Shown: positions 1 through 5,269 of the stretch, piece after piece | How the letters are laid out: the number at the start of each line of letters is the position of its first letter | Position numbering within the stretch: position 1 is the first letter of the stretch | NCBI GenBank assembly: GCA_902781245.1 | Contig: CACZIP010000009.1 | Coordinates: 1-17,127 of the forward strand | DNA: 17,127 bases | Direction of reading: 5' to 3' | Source of the DNA: an uncultured Coriobacteriaceae bacterium | GTDB taxonomy: Bacteria > Actinomycetota > Coriobacteriia > Coriobacteriales > Eggerthellaceae | Position numbers and translations under genes: made by a program | Notes under the pieces: generated by a model | Told to the model about the DNA's origin: nothing | The model's input: the letters and a program-made list of their open reading frames with translations, nothing else | Database searches by the model: none

Positions 1-723
1 GCCGGCACCGTCGCCACCCATGCGCATGTCCATGACCGAGTCGCCGAACAACACGACCAGCTGGCCTTTTTGAAGCGATTTGAACGAGCGGCGGCCCCAT
101 CCGTCGCCGTAGGTGAACGGGTTGGACCCGAAGTTGATGGCAGCATTCGAATAGTTGCCGTAGCGCGTCACTTCGCCGCCCAGCAAGTTGAAGAGGCGGA
201 AGAAGGGGCTGTTCATCATGATGTTCTGCTCGACGCCCGAGCATTCCTGGATGAAGATGGACTCATTTCCGTAGGTTTCCTTGATGCGCGTAAACTCGCT
301 TGCGATGGTATCGAGCGCCTCATCCCAGGTAATCTGGTCGTAAACTCCCTCGCCGCGTTTGGTGCCCTCTCGGCGCTTCAGCGGGTAGTTCAGGCGGTCG
401 GGGTGGTCAATCCACCTCCTGATGGAGCGCCCGCGCAAGCAAGCCCTCATCTGGATGTCGCCGAACTCGGCACTGCCGGTGTTGTCGGTCTCGACGTACT
501 TGATTTCATCGCCTTGCATGTGGAAGCGCAGCACGCATGCGCCGCCGCAGTTCACGTGGCAATGCGACCAGACGATACGCTCCTCCTGATCTGCATGCGC
601 AAGCTCAGCTGATCCGGAAGCAAGCGATCCGGCAAAGGAAACGCCCGCTCCAGCTGCTGCCGCAGTGCCGAGCGCTCCCGTCGCCTTCAGGAACGTACGC
701 CTCGACAAGTCGGTCTTTGACAT
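1..723 (-). CDS. dmsA: DmsA-like Tat-exported molybdopterin oxidoreductase, N-terminal part
   Basis: Partial gene; the first 241 residues are present and the 3' end lies beyond the left edge. It starts at ATG 723 behind a GGGAGG ribosome site (730-735). Residues 1-45 form a twin-arginine signal (SRRTFLK followed by an Ala/Gly-rich hydrophobic stretch), so the enzyme should fold with its cofactor in the cytoplasm and be exported. A Cys-x3-Cys-x3-Cys plus a later Cys in RACLRGRS is the [4Fe-4S] motif of the DMSO-reductase superfamily. The text around YVETDNTG, RACLRGRS, ITWDEALD and YGNESIF follows E. coli DmsA closely, so this is probably the catalytic subunit of a DMSO/TMAO-like respiratory reductase. 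Eggerthellaceae carry many paralogues, so the true electron acceptor cannot be assigned. The electron-transfer and anchor subunits, if present, would lie further left. The regulator upstream (990-1343) is a likely controller. Confidence 0.9.
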   Translation of the reverse strand, partial: MSKTDLSRRTFLKATGALGTAAAAGAGVSFAGSLASGSAELAHADQEERIVWSHCHVNCGGACVLRFHMQGDEIKYVETDNTGSAEFGDIQMRACLRGRSIRRWIDHPDRLNYPLKRREGTKRGEGVYDQITWDEALDTIASEFTRIKETYGNESIFIQECSGVEQNIMMNSPFFRLFNLLGGEVTRYGNYSNAAINFGSNPFTYGDGWGRRSFKSLQKGQLVVLFGDSVMDMRMGGDGAG

Positions 724-739
724 GTATAACCTCCCTCTT

Positions 740-754
740 ATGTATCCGATACAT
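740..754. promoter_or_regulatory. 15-bp palindrome upstream of the dmsA-like gene (candidate operator)
   Basis: A perfect inverted repeat, ATGTATC-C-GATACAT, sits just upstream of the ribosome site of the molybdoenzyme gene and 17 bp from its start codon. Symmetric sites of this size and place usually bind a dimeric repressor or activator. No -10/-35 pair could be assigned confidently nearby. Which protein binds it is unknown; the HxlR gene next door is one candidate. Confidence 0.45.
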
Positions 755-888
755 TTTCCGTACTAATGATGGTGACGGAAACCAGGAGAGCTGACAAGAA
801 CGCAGAATTACTGGACCTGGTACGATATTCCGTAGCAGGTCATACGGGCAGAAGTCACTCAGGGTTCTAGTACCCGCCGATTCAGGCT

Positions 889-965
889 GGTTTAGTGTTA
901 AACCGCGGCACGCCGGCCTCAGGCCGGTTTCGTACCTTGCCCCGGAGCTTTGTTTAGTTGAAACC
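889..965. promoter_or_regulatory. Two similar inverted repeats between hxlR and the dmsA-like gene
   Basis: A perfect GGTTTA-GTGT-TAAACC repeat (889-904) is followed about 62 bp on by a related GTTT-AGTTG-AAAC repeat (952-964). They share the core GTTTAGT and the AAACC end. A G/C-rich hairpin (CCGGCC-TCA-GGCCGG, 912-926) lies between them; it lacks a T-run on either strand side that would make it a convincing terminator. The two related sites about six helical turns apart suggest paired binding of one regulator. This is inference only. Confidence 0.35.
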
Positions 966-989
966 GATTATTACGCCAAGCGTCGACGC

Positions 990-1343
990 TTAGCGCTTGT
1001 AGTAGAGGTGCGGCTCGTAGGCGACCATCCAATCGCGGAATTCGTCCAGAATGGGCACGAGGCTCTCGCCGGCTTCGGTTATCGAATAGTCCACGCGGAC
1101 GGGCATGGTGTCGTGAATGGTGCGCGATACGAGGCCGCTCTCTTCTAGCTCGCGAAGCGAGCTCGCCAACATGGTGGGACTTATGCCGGTCACCATGCGC
1201 TTCATGTCGCTGTAGCGCAAGGTCTTGTTGTAGTGCAGGGTGCAGAGCAACTTGAACTTCCACTTGCCGCCGAGATGACGAAACATCGCATCCGCAGGAC
1301 ATGGGTCGATGCAAGGACAGTCGTCTACGATCTCGGGCTCCAT
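990..1343 (-). CDS. HxlR-family winged-helix transcriptional regulator
   Basis: A 117-residue protein with the HxlR layout: an N-terminal Cys-rich segment (CPCIDPCP, residues 9-16), then a winged helix (FRHLGGKWKFKLLCTL, the recognition part around TLRYSDMKRMVTGISPTMLASSLRELEESGLV, split here by function: helix then wing) and the C-terminal DYSITEAGESL wing and dimer helix. HxlR regulators usually act as dimers. Several sense quinones, aldehydes or disulfide stress through a conserved N-terminal Cys, and this protein has three Cys there. The start at ATG 1343 has only a weak purine-rich ribosome site. A good promoter lies upstream (1396-1425). It is on the same strand as, and 266 bp before, the dmsA-like gene, so it probably controls that gene, itself, or both. 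Confidence 0.85.
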   Translation of the reverse strand: MEPEIVDDCPCIDPCPADAMFRHLGGKWKFKLLCTLHYNKTLRYSDMKRMVTGISPTMLASSLRELEESGLVSRTIHDTMPVRVDYSITEAGESLVPILDEFRDWMVAYEPHLYYKR

Positions 1344-1395
1344 TTTGCGCTCGCTTTCTCTTAGCCTACGCCGCAGTTTCTCGTATTGTACGCAA

Positions 1396-1425
1396 ATTGT
1401 AGCGAATATGGTTTTGGTATTTCAA
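1396..1425 (-). promoter_or_regulatory. Predicted promoter of the hxlR gene
   Basis: On the minus strand TTGAAA (1425-1420) is followed after 18 bp by TACAAT (1401-1396), a near-consensus sigma-70 promoter. The expected transcription start is near 1389, about 45 bp before the hxlR start codon. A second TACAAT (1390-1385) nearby lacks a well-placed -35. Confidence 0.55.
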
Positions 1426-1497
1426 ATCTAACCCCGGCAGCGGACCGCACTGGAGCGTTAACGCGCTAGAGAATGCGCTGCATTCGTCACGCTCTGC

Positions 1498-1522
1498 GTA
1501 AAACCCGGGCGGCATTTCGCCC
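1498..1522 (-). terminator. Possible weak terminator after the patatin gene
   Basis: On the minus strand, 18 bp past the patatin stop, GGGCG-AAATGC-CGCCC forms a short G/C hairpin, followed by GGG and TTTT. The stem is only 5 bp and the T-run short, so termination may be partial. A GCGTTAACGC palindrome lies further on at 1455-1464. Confidence 0.4.
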
Positions 1523-1539
1523 AACACCTGTCCGAACCG

Positions 1540-2469
1540 CTATGAGCCGAGCAGGTACGCCTTCATCTCGTCGAGGCGCTCGTTGCAGTCGTTCCAGCCG
1601 AGCCAGTAGAGGTCGCCGAGCTTCTCCATGTCGCCTTCGAGCCGCGCCACGTCGACCGGTTCCGACGGAGCCATGCGCAAGAGCCTGCCCTCGGAATGCA
1701 GCCATTCGATCTCGTCGCACTGGTGGTTGTAGTCGATGTTGCTCCTGGCGAGCCTGCGGGCGAACTCGGGGTGCTTGCGGTACACCGTCGACGCAGCTCC
1801 GTGCAGCCTGTCCTCCTTGCGGAAGTCCTTGTCCCTGGTGCGGATGACGATAATCTTCTCGTAGCCGCGCGCAAGCGCCCACACGTAGGGGATCTTGCAA
1901 GCGCAACCGCCGTCGAGATACGGCACGCCGCCGATCTTCACCATGGGAGAGATGTAGGGCATGGTGGCCGAGGCGCGCACGGCGCGCACGATGTCGGGAC
2001 ACTTCCCCTTCTCGAAGTACTCGGGCTCGCCTGTCAGGCAGTTCGTCGCCACCGCGACAAACGTCCGCTCGGGCTGGAAGAAGCGCGCTTCGTCGAAAGG
2101 CTCCAAGATGCCGCGCTCCTCCACCAGGAAGCTGATGTCCAGCAAGCTGCGGCTGTGCAAGGCGGCCTTTGCCCCGACGTACCTGCCATCATGACGATGT
2201 CCCAAGTTGATGCGCGCCGAACGCCCAATCTGTCCGGAAACGTAGTTCATCCCGCCGAGCGCCCCGGCCGAAACGCCGATGACGCTGCTCATGTTCAAAT
2301 CGTTCTGCATCATGGCGTCGAGGAAACCCTGCGTGTACAGCCCGCGGAACGCGCCGCCCTCGAGCACGAGGCAGCCGTCGACGATTTGGTCCGAAGCGCT
2401 TCCGCGCGGTATATCGGACAACCTCGAGTAAACCGTTTCCTGTTTCGTTCTCTGTATCACACGCTGCAT
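1540..2469 (-). CDS. Patatin-like phospholipase (RssA/YjjU type)
   Basis: A 309-residue lipid acyl hydrolase of the patatin family. All catalytic elements are visible: the oxyanion-hole loop LEGGAFRGLYTQG (residues 36-48), the nucleophile elbow GVSAG with Ser67, and the second member of the Ser-Asp dyad, Asp186, in YLDGG. There is no signal peptide or membrane segment, so it is predicted to be cytoplasmic and to cleave acyl chains from phospholipid or related lipids. The length fits the stand-alone bacterial YjjU group. The start at ATG 2469 follows a good TAAGGCGG ribosome site (2476-2483). The gene is transcribed alone, diverging from the esterase at 2803. The residues after DGG (CACKIPY) differ slightly from the usual N-x-P; substrate unknown. 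Confidence 0.9.
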   Translation of the reverse strand: MQRVIQRTKQETVYSRLSDIPRGSASDQIVDGCLVLEGGAFRGLYTQGFLDAMMQNDLNMSSVIGVSAGALGGMNYVSGQIGRSARINLGHRHDGRYVGAKAALHSRSLLDISFLVEERGILEPFDEARFFQPERTFVAVATNCLTGEPEYFEKGKCPDIVRAVRASATMPYISPMVKIGGVPYLDGGCACKIPYVWALARGYEKIIVIRTRDKDFRKEDRLHGAASTVYRKHPEFARRLARSNIDYNHQCDEIEWLHSEGRLLRMAPSEPVDVARLEGDMEKLGDLYWLGWNDCNERLDEMKAYLLGS

Positions 2470-2802
2470 TATGTGCCGCCTTACATGCTTGAGGCGCGCT
2501 GAACGCCCTGGTGAGCTGCGTTGACTTGCGCGCCTTTTCGTTCTGCGCTGAAAGCTTCGATGCCGCTTTCAACGCAAGTTGGTGATATTCCTTTGTAGCT
2601 ATACGATTATACATGCGCAAACGCTATTGAAGGCACCTGCCACAAGCTGGGTGAAGCCTCGCAATGCTTACCTGTGCCCAACAAGCCGTGACAGCTCCTT
2701 TCAGAAGTCTTTAAGAATTGGAAGGTATGCTGCATGCACACTGAGCATGATGTGCGGATGGAGGTCCGCGATACAAAACACCCCACCGAAAGAGAGGACC
2801 TC
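2470..2802. other. Divergent intergenic region, patatin (-) / esterase (+)
   Basis: A 333-bp stretch with no convincing gene. For the patatin gene a TATAAT (minus strand, 2611-2606) is seen, but the -35 is poor. For the esterase gene no clear promoter was found; a small GCGGA-TGGAGG-TCCGC hairpin (2754-2769) lies in its leader shortly before the AGAGAGGA ribosome site. Apart from these I see no repeat or RNA gene. Confidence 0.4.
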
Positions 2803-3900
2803 ATGACATCCAACGTCGGGAAGAAGTTTGCGCTCGTCGCCTGCGCCGCGGCAACGGCGCTTGCGCTCACTGCATGTGGAGCACAAGCGAGCAGCACCTC
2901 AGCCGCAGCATCTGAGACGTCAAGCGCCACTTCAACAGCAGCAACCTCGACCGCATCAGCAACATCAGCAGAAACCAGCGCATCTTCGGCAAACACATCC
3001 GCAGCAACCACGCCAACGTTCGGCGCAGTTGCCAACACGCTCGCACAAGACGAGTCAGCCTTGGTGAGCGACATCGCACCTAAGTTCACGCAAGAAACTT
3101 ACAACGATCCCGACACGGGTTTGTCGGTAACCTACAACCTGTTCCTCCCCGAAGGCTACGACGCTTCGCAGAGTTACCCCATGGTCGTGTTCATCGCCGA
3201 CTCGAGCTGCGCGGGCTCCGATGCCGAACGCTCGCTCACCCAAGGACTCGGCGCGCTCGTATGGGCATCCGACGAATGGCAAGCTTCCAACCCATGCATC
3301 GTCTGCGTCCCATCTTACCCTGAGACAATCCTCGACGACCACGGCGCCTACACGACCACCGAATACGTCGAGCTGACTGCACGCCTGATCAACTCTGTTT
3401 CCGACACCTACGCGGTCGACACCAACCGCATCTACGGCACCGGTCAATCGATGGGCTGCATGACAACGCTCATCTTGGCATCCGAGTATCCCGACCTGTA
3501 CGCGGCATGCATGTTCGTCGACGGTCAGTGGGACGTTTCAACCTTGCAAGGCCTTGAGAACCAGACGTTCGTATACTTTGCAGCCGAAGACGACGCCAGC
3601 GCATTCGCCGGCATGACCGAGGTCATGGGCATGTTCGATGCCGATTCGGTCAGCTATGCTTCTGCGCAATGGGATGGCACTTGGAGCTGCGATGAACTCT
3701 CAAGCGCTGCCGAAAGCCTGTTCTCAGCTGGCAAGAACGCCAACTTCGTCTCGTGGACGACTGGTACGATCGGCGCTGGCTCCTCGGGATCTTCGGGCTC
3801 CTCGAGCCGCGGCGGCATGGGTGGCGCAAGCGCCCACATGGCCTCATTCGATTACGCCTACAACTGCGTTGCCGTCATGGAATGGTTGTTCCAGCAGTAG
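2803..3900 (+). CDS. Lipoprotein alpha/beta-hydrolase (esterase/peptidase-like), copy 1
   Basis: A 365-residue secreted hydrolase. ATG 2803 is chosen over upstream in-frame ATGs because AGAGAGGA lies just before it and it begins directly with a signal peptide. Residues 1-24 are a lipoprotein signal with lipobox LTA-C25, so the mature protein should be lipid-anchored outside the cell. Residues 26-72 are a Ser/Thr/Ala linker. The catalytic domain (about 95-365) has the nucleophile elbow GTGQSMG (Ser216), an acid candidate in AAEDD (Asp263/264) and a His candidate in HMASFDYAY (His345), the pattern of PHB-depolymerase/feruloyl-esterase-like and prolyl-oligopeptidase-like hydrolases. A Ser/Gly-rich insert (about 324-342) precedes the His. 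It is closely related to the gene at 9539. The natural substrate, ester or peptide, cannot be told. Confidence 0.85.
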   Translation: MTSNVGKKFALVACAAATALALTACGAQASSTSAAASETSSATSTAATSTASATSAETSASSANTSAATTPTFGAVANTLAQDESALVSDIAPKFTQETYNDPDTGLSVTYNLFLPEGYDASQSYPMVVFIADSSCAGSDAERSLTQGLGALVWASDEWQASNPCIVCVPSYPETILDDHGAYTTTEYVELTARLINSVSDTYAVDTNRIYGTGQSMGCMTTLILASEYPDLYAACMFVDGQWDVSTLQGLENQTFVYFAAEDDASAFAGMTEVMGMFDADSVSYASAQWDGTWSCDELSSAAESLFSAGKNANFVSWTTGTIGAGSSGSSGSSSRGGMGGASAHMASFDYAYNCVAVMEWLFQQ

Positions 3901-3930
3901 GGTATCTCGAAACGATTTCAACACGAGTTG

Positions 3931-3963
3931 ATGAGTCGGGGGCCTGGCCCCTGACTCATTTTT
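3931..3963 (+). terminator. Rho-independent terminator of esterase copy 1 (first GAGTC unit)
   Basis: Two 14-bp arms (ATGAGTCGGGGGCC and its complement, one mismatch) around a single central base are followed directly by TTTTT. It lies 31 bp after the esterase stop and is the classic terminator shape, although the loop is minimal and would open a few pairs. It is also the first of three copies of a 29-bp unit (see the neighbouring palindrome). Confidence 0.75.
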
Positions 3964-3971
3964 ATGAGGAA

Positions 3972-4037
3972 GTGAGTCGGCGCCCTGGCCCCTGACTCAT
4001 TGTGCACAATGAGTCAGGGGCCAGGGCGCCGACTCAC
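3972..4037. repeat. Perfect 66-bp palindrome made of two inverted 29-bp GAGTC units
   Basis: The 29-bp unit at 3972-4000 (starts GTGAGTCGGC, ends CTGACTCAT) is repeated exactly, in reverse orientation, at 4009-4037. The 8-bp spacer TGTGCACA is itself symmetric, so the whole 66 bp reads the same on both strands. Each unit is also an imperfect hairpin and resembles the terminator at 3931-3959. It could fold as a cruciform or a long hairpin. It may end transcription from both sides, or be a mobile or REP-like intergenic repeat. Confidence 0.9.
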
Positions 4038-4114
4038 TCGCCACTCTTCCAAATCACATCCTGACCGAAATGCCGTACAATGAAAGGGAACGCCCCTCGA
4101 GGAAAGGTCGCACC

Positions 4115-4273
4115 ATGAAGCATATCGCCAATATCGCTCTGGATCTCATCGCAGGTTGCGCCGTCGCCTCGCTCGTCGTTCATCGCCGCGTCGTAGCCGC
4201 CGTCATCAAAGGCGAGCCACTTCCCGAGCCGCCCGCATGGCACAAAGGCCACCCCTTCTTGAAGAAGGCGTAG
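4115..4273 (+). CDS. Small hypothetical protein with one hydrophobic segment (52 aa)
   Basis: A 52-residue protein with no recognised family. ATG 4115 follows a strong AGGAAAGG ribosome site (4100-4107), preferred over an in-frame ATG at 4070 that lacks one. Residues 3-31 are hydrophobic (ALDLIAGCAVASLVV then HRRVVAAVI), which suggests a short membrane helix followed by a positive patch and a Pro-rich tail (LPEPPAW). The tail ends in basic residues. It stands alone between the palindrome cluster and the toxin-antitoxin operon. It is supported only by the ribosome site and composition. Confidence 0.55.
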   Translation: MKHIANIALDLIAGCAVASLVVHRRVVAAVIKGEPLPEPPAWHKGHPFLKKA

Positions 4274-4364
4274 TCACGCCCGTGTTTTCTCGCGTTCGGA
4301 ACATATCTAAATAATCCTTTTCGCATGTTGTCAACTGCTCGGTGAACTGTGGTCTCAATCGTTT

Positions 4365-4382
4365 CTATTAGTAATATAATAG
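4365..4382 (+). promoter_or_regulatory. Promoter/operator of the mntA-hepT operon
   Basis: A consensus -10 box TATAAT (4375-4380) lies inside the inverted repeat CTATTA-N6-TAATAG (4365-4382), 20 bp before the antitoxin start. The -35 region (near 4352) is poor. A symmetric A/T site over the -10 is where an autoregulating antitoxin would bind. The ribbon-helix-helix domain of the first gene is the obvious candidate. Confidence 0.55.
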
Positions 4383-4402
4383 TTATGTCTGAAAGGAGGG
4401 CT

Positions 4403-4864
4403 ATGGGAACGAACGTGTCAATCTATTTGAGCGATGAAGCGCTTGCCAAACTCGATACAGCAGTCACCAAACAAGCAGCCGAAGACCAGGCTCTTGGATT
4501 GAGCGGCAGGAAAGTGGCCAATCGGTCGAGCATCATCGAACGGCTCATACGCGAGAACCTTGAAACCCAAGGTGCTCTCGACAGAGCTACCATCACCTAT
4601 TTCGTAATCAAACTGGGCGAAGCCTATGGTGCTGAACGCATTTCGCTGTTCGGATCGTACGCTCGAGGCGAAGCCACGGCCGAATCTGATATCGATATCC
4701 TGCTCGACAAGGGCAAGATTCGCGGTATGGCCGTGCTCGATTTCCAAGACGAATTAGCGGAATGCCTTGGAAAGCCTGTCGACGTTGTAACAACAGCAGG
4801 TGCAAGCCAGCGATTCCTCGACAAGATACGCAAAGACGAGGTGGTGCTCTATGAATCGCGATGA
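4403..4864 (+). CDS. mntA: MntA-type nucleotidyltransferase antitoxin with N-terminal ribbon-helix-helix domain
   Basis: A 153-residue fusion. ATG 4403 follows AAAGGAGG (4392-4399); upstream in-frame starts overlap the promoter. Residues 4-55 look like a ribbon-helix-helix DNA-binding domain (beta strand NVSIYLS, helix DEALAKLDTAV, second helix SSIIERLIREN) with a somewhat long loop between the helices. Residues 62-153 are a minimal nucleotidyltransferase: the GSx10DxD signature is intact (Gly84, Ser85, Asp96, Asp98) and a third Asp lies in PVDVV (Asp127). In known MntA-HepT systems this enzyme inactivates the HEPN toxin by adding AMP groups to a Tyr. The stop overlaps the start of hepT, typical of co-translated pairs. 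The added DNA-binding domain probably provides autoregulation. Confidence 0.88.
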   Translation: MGTNVSIYLSDEALAKLDTAVTKQAAEDQALGLSGRKVANRSSIIERLIRENLETQGALDRATITYFVIKLGEAYGAERISLFGSYARGEATAESDIDILLDKGKIRGMAVLDFQDELAECLGKPVDVVTTAGASQRFLDKIRKDEVVLYESR

Positions 4865-5195
4865 GCGCGATTTGGATCAGCTGCACGTCGTACTGCGTTA
4901 TTGTGATAGGCTCGAAGAAGCCGTGGCGCGCTTCGGCAACTCATTCGAAACCTTCGAAACAGACACGGTCTATCAGGACAGTTGCTCGCTTTGCATCATC
5001 CAGATTGGAGAAGCCGTCAATCGTTTGTCTGGCGAATTCGTATCATCGCACCCCGAAATCGAGTGGAGCCGCATTTACGGCATGCGATGCCACCTAGTGC
5101 ACGGTTATGAAATGTTCGATGCTGAAATCGTTTGGGATGCAATCGAGCGATGCATCCCTCCCCTTCGCGCCTTTTGCGAACAACAGGTTGCATAA
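4851..5195 (+). CDS. hepT: HepT-type HEPN ribonuclease toxin
   Basis: A 114-residue all-helical HEPN (DUF86) protein. ATG 4851 lies inside the end of mntA (overlap of 14 bp), so translation is coupled; the last codons of mntA serve as its leader. The RNase motif is R-x4-H-x-Y: Arg79, His84 and Tyr86 in MRCHLVHGYE. In studied HepT toxins Arg and His form the RNA-cleaving site of the dimer, and the Tyr is the residue AMPylated by MntA; all three are present, so toxin and antidote chemistry both look intact. The residue after Arg is Cys instead of the commoner Asn. It is expected to act as a cytoplasmic, dimeric RNA-cleaving toxin. Confidence 0.88.
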   Translation: MNRDERDLDQLHVVLRYCDRLEEAVARFGNSFETFETDTVYQDSCSLCIIQIGEAVNRLSGEFVSSHPEIEWSRIYGMRCHLVHGYEMFDAEIVWDAIERCIPPLRAFCEQQVA

Positions 5196-5244
5196 CAGCG
5201 CCATCGAAGAACTCAGCCCCTTCGATACGGTATCGCATTTATGA

Positions 5245-5269
5245 GTGAGTCGGCACAGCTTCCACTCAT
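5245..5269. repeat. Possible diverged fourth GAGTC unit at the uvrA 3' end
   Basis: GTGAGTCGGC at 5245-5254 equals the first 10 bases of the 29-bp unit found at 3972, and the segment ends in ACTCAT as that unit does. The middle is shorter and different. It overlaps the last bases of the UvrA gene (stop 5266-5268). It may be chance plus selection for a hairpin, or an eroded copy. Confidence 0.3.

Noticed and set aside
70..612. A 180-codon plus-strand reading frame at the left end
   Set aside because: It is the antisense of the DmsA-like gene, whose Tat signal and FeS motif are unmistakable; no ribosome site and no family similarity.
809..836. A segment like a decayed GGTACC palindrome (GGACCTGGTACGAT)
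   Set aside because: Only the centre resembles the 31-bp repeat, with two missing bases and no arms; could be chance.
1696..2502. A 268-codon plus-strand frame
   Set aside because: It lies antisense to the patatin gene and reflects the GC-rich codon bias; no domain text.
3324..3900. Esterase copies as a recent gene conversion
   Set aside because: Protein blocks are identical but third codon positions differ throughout, which argues for an old duplication.
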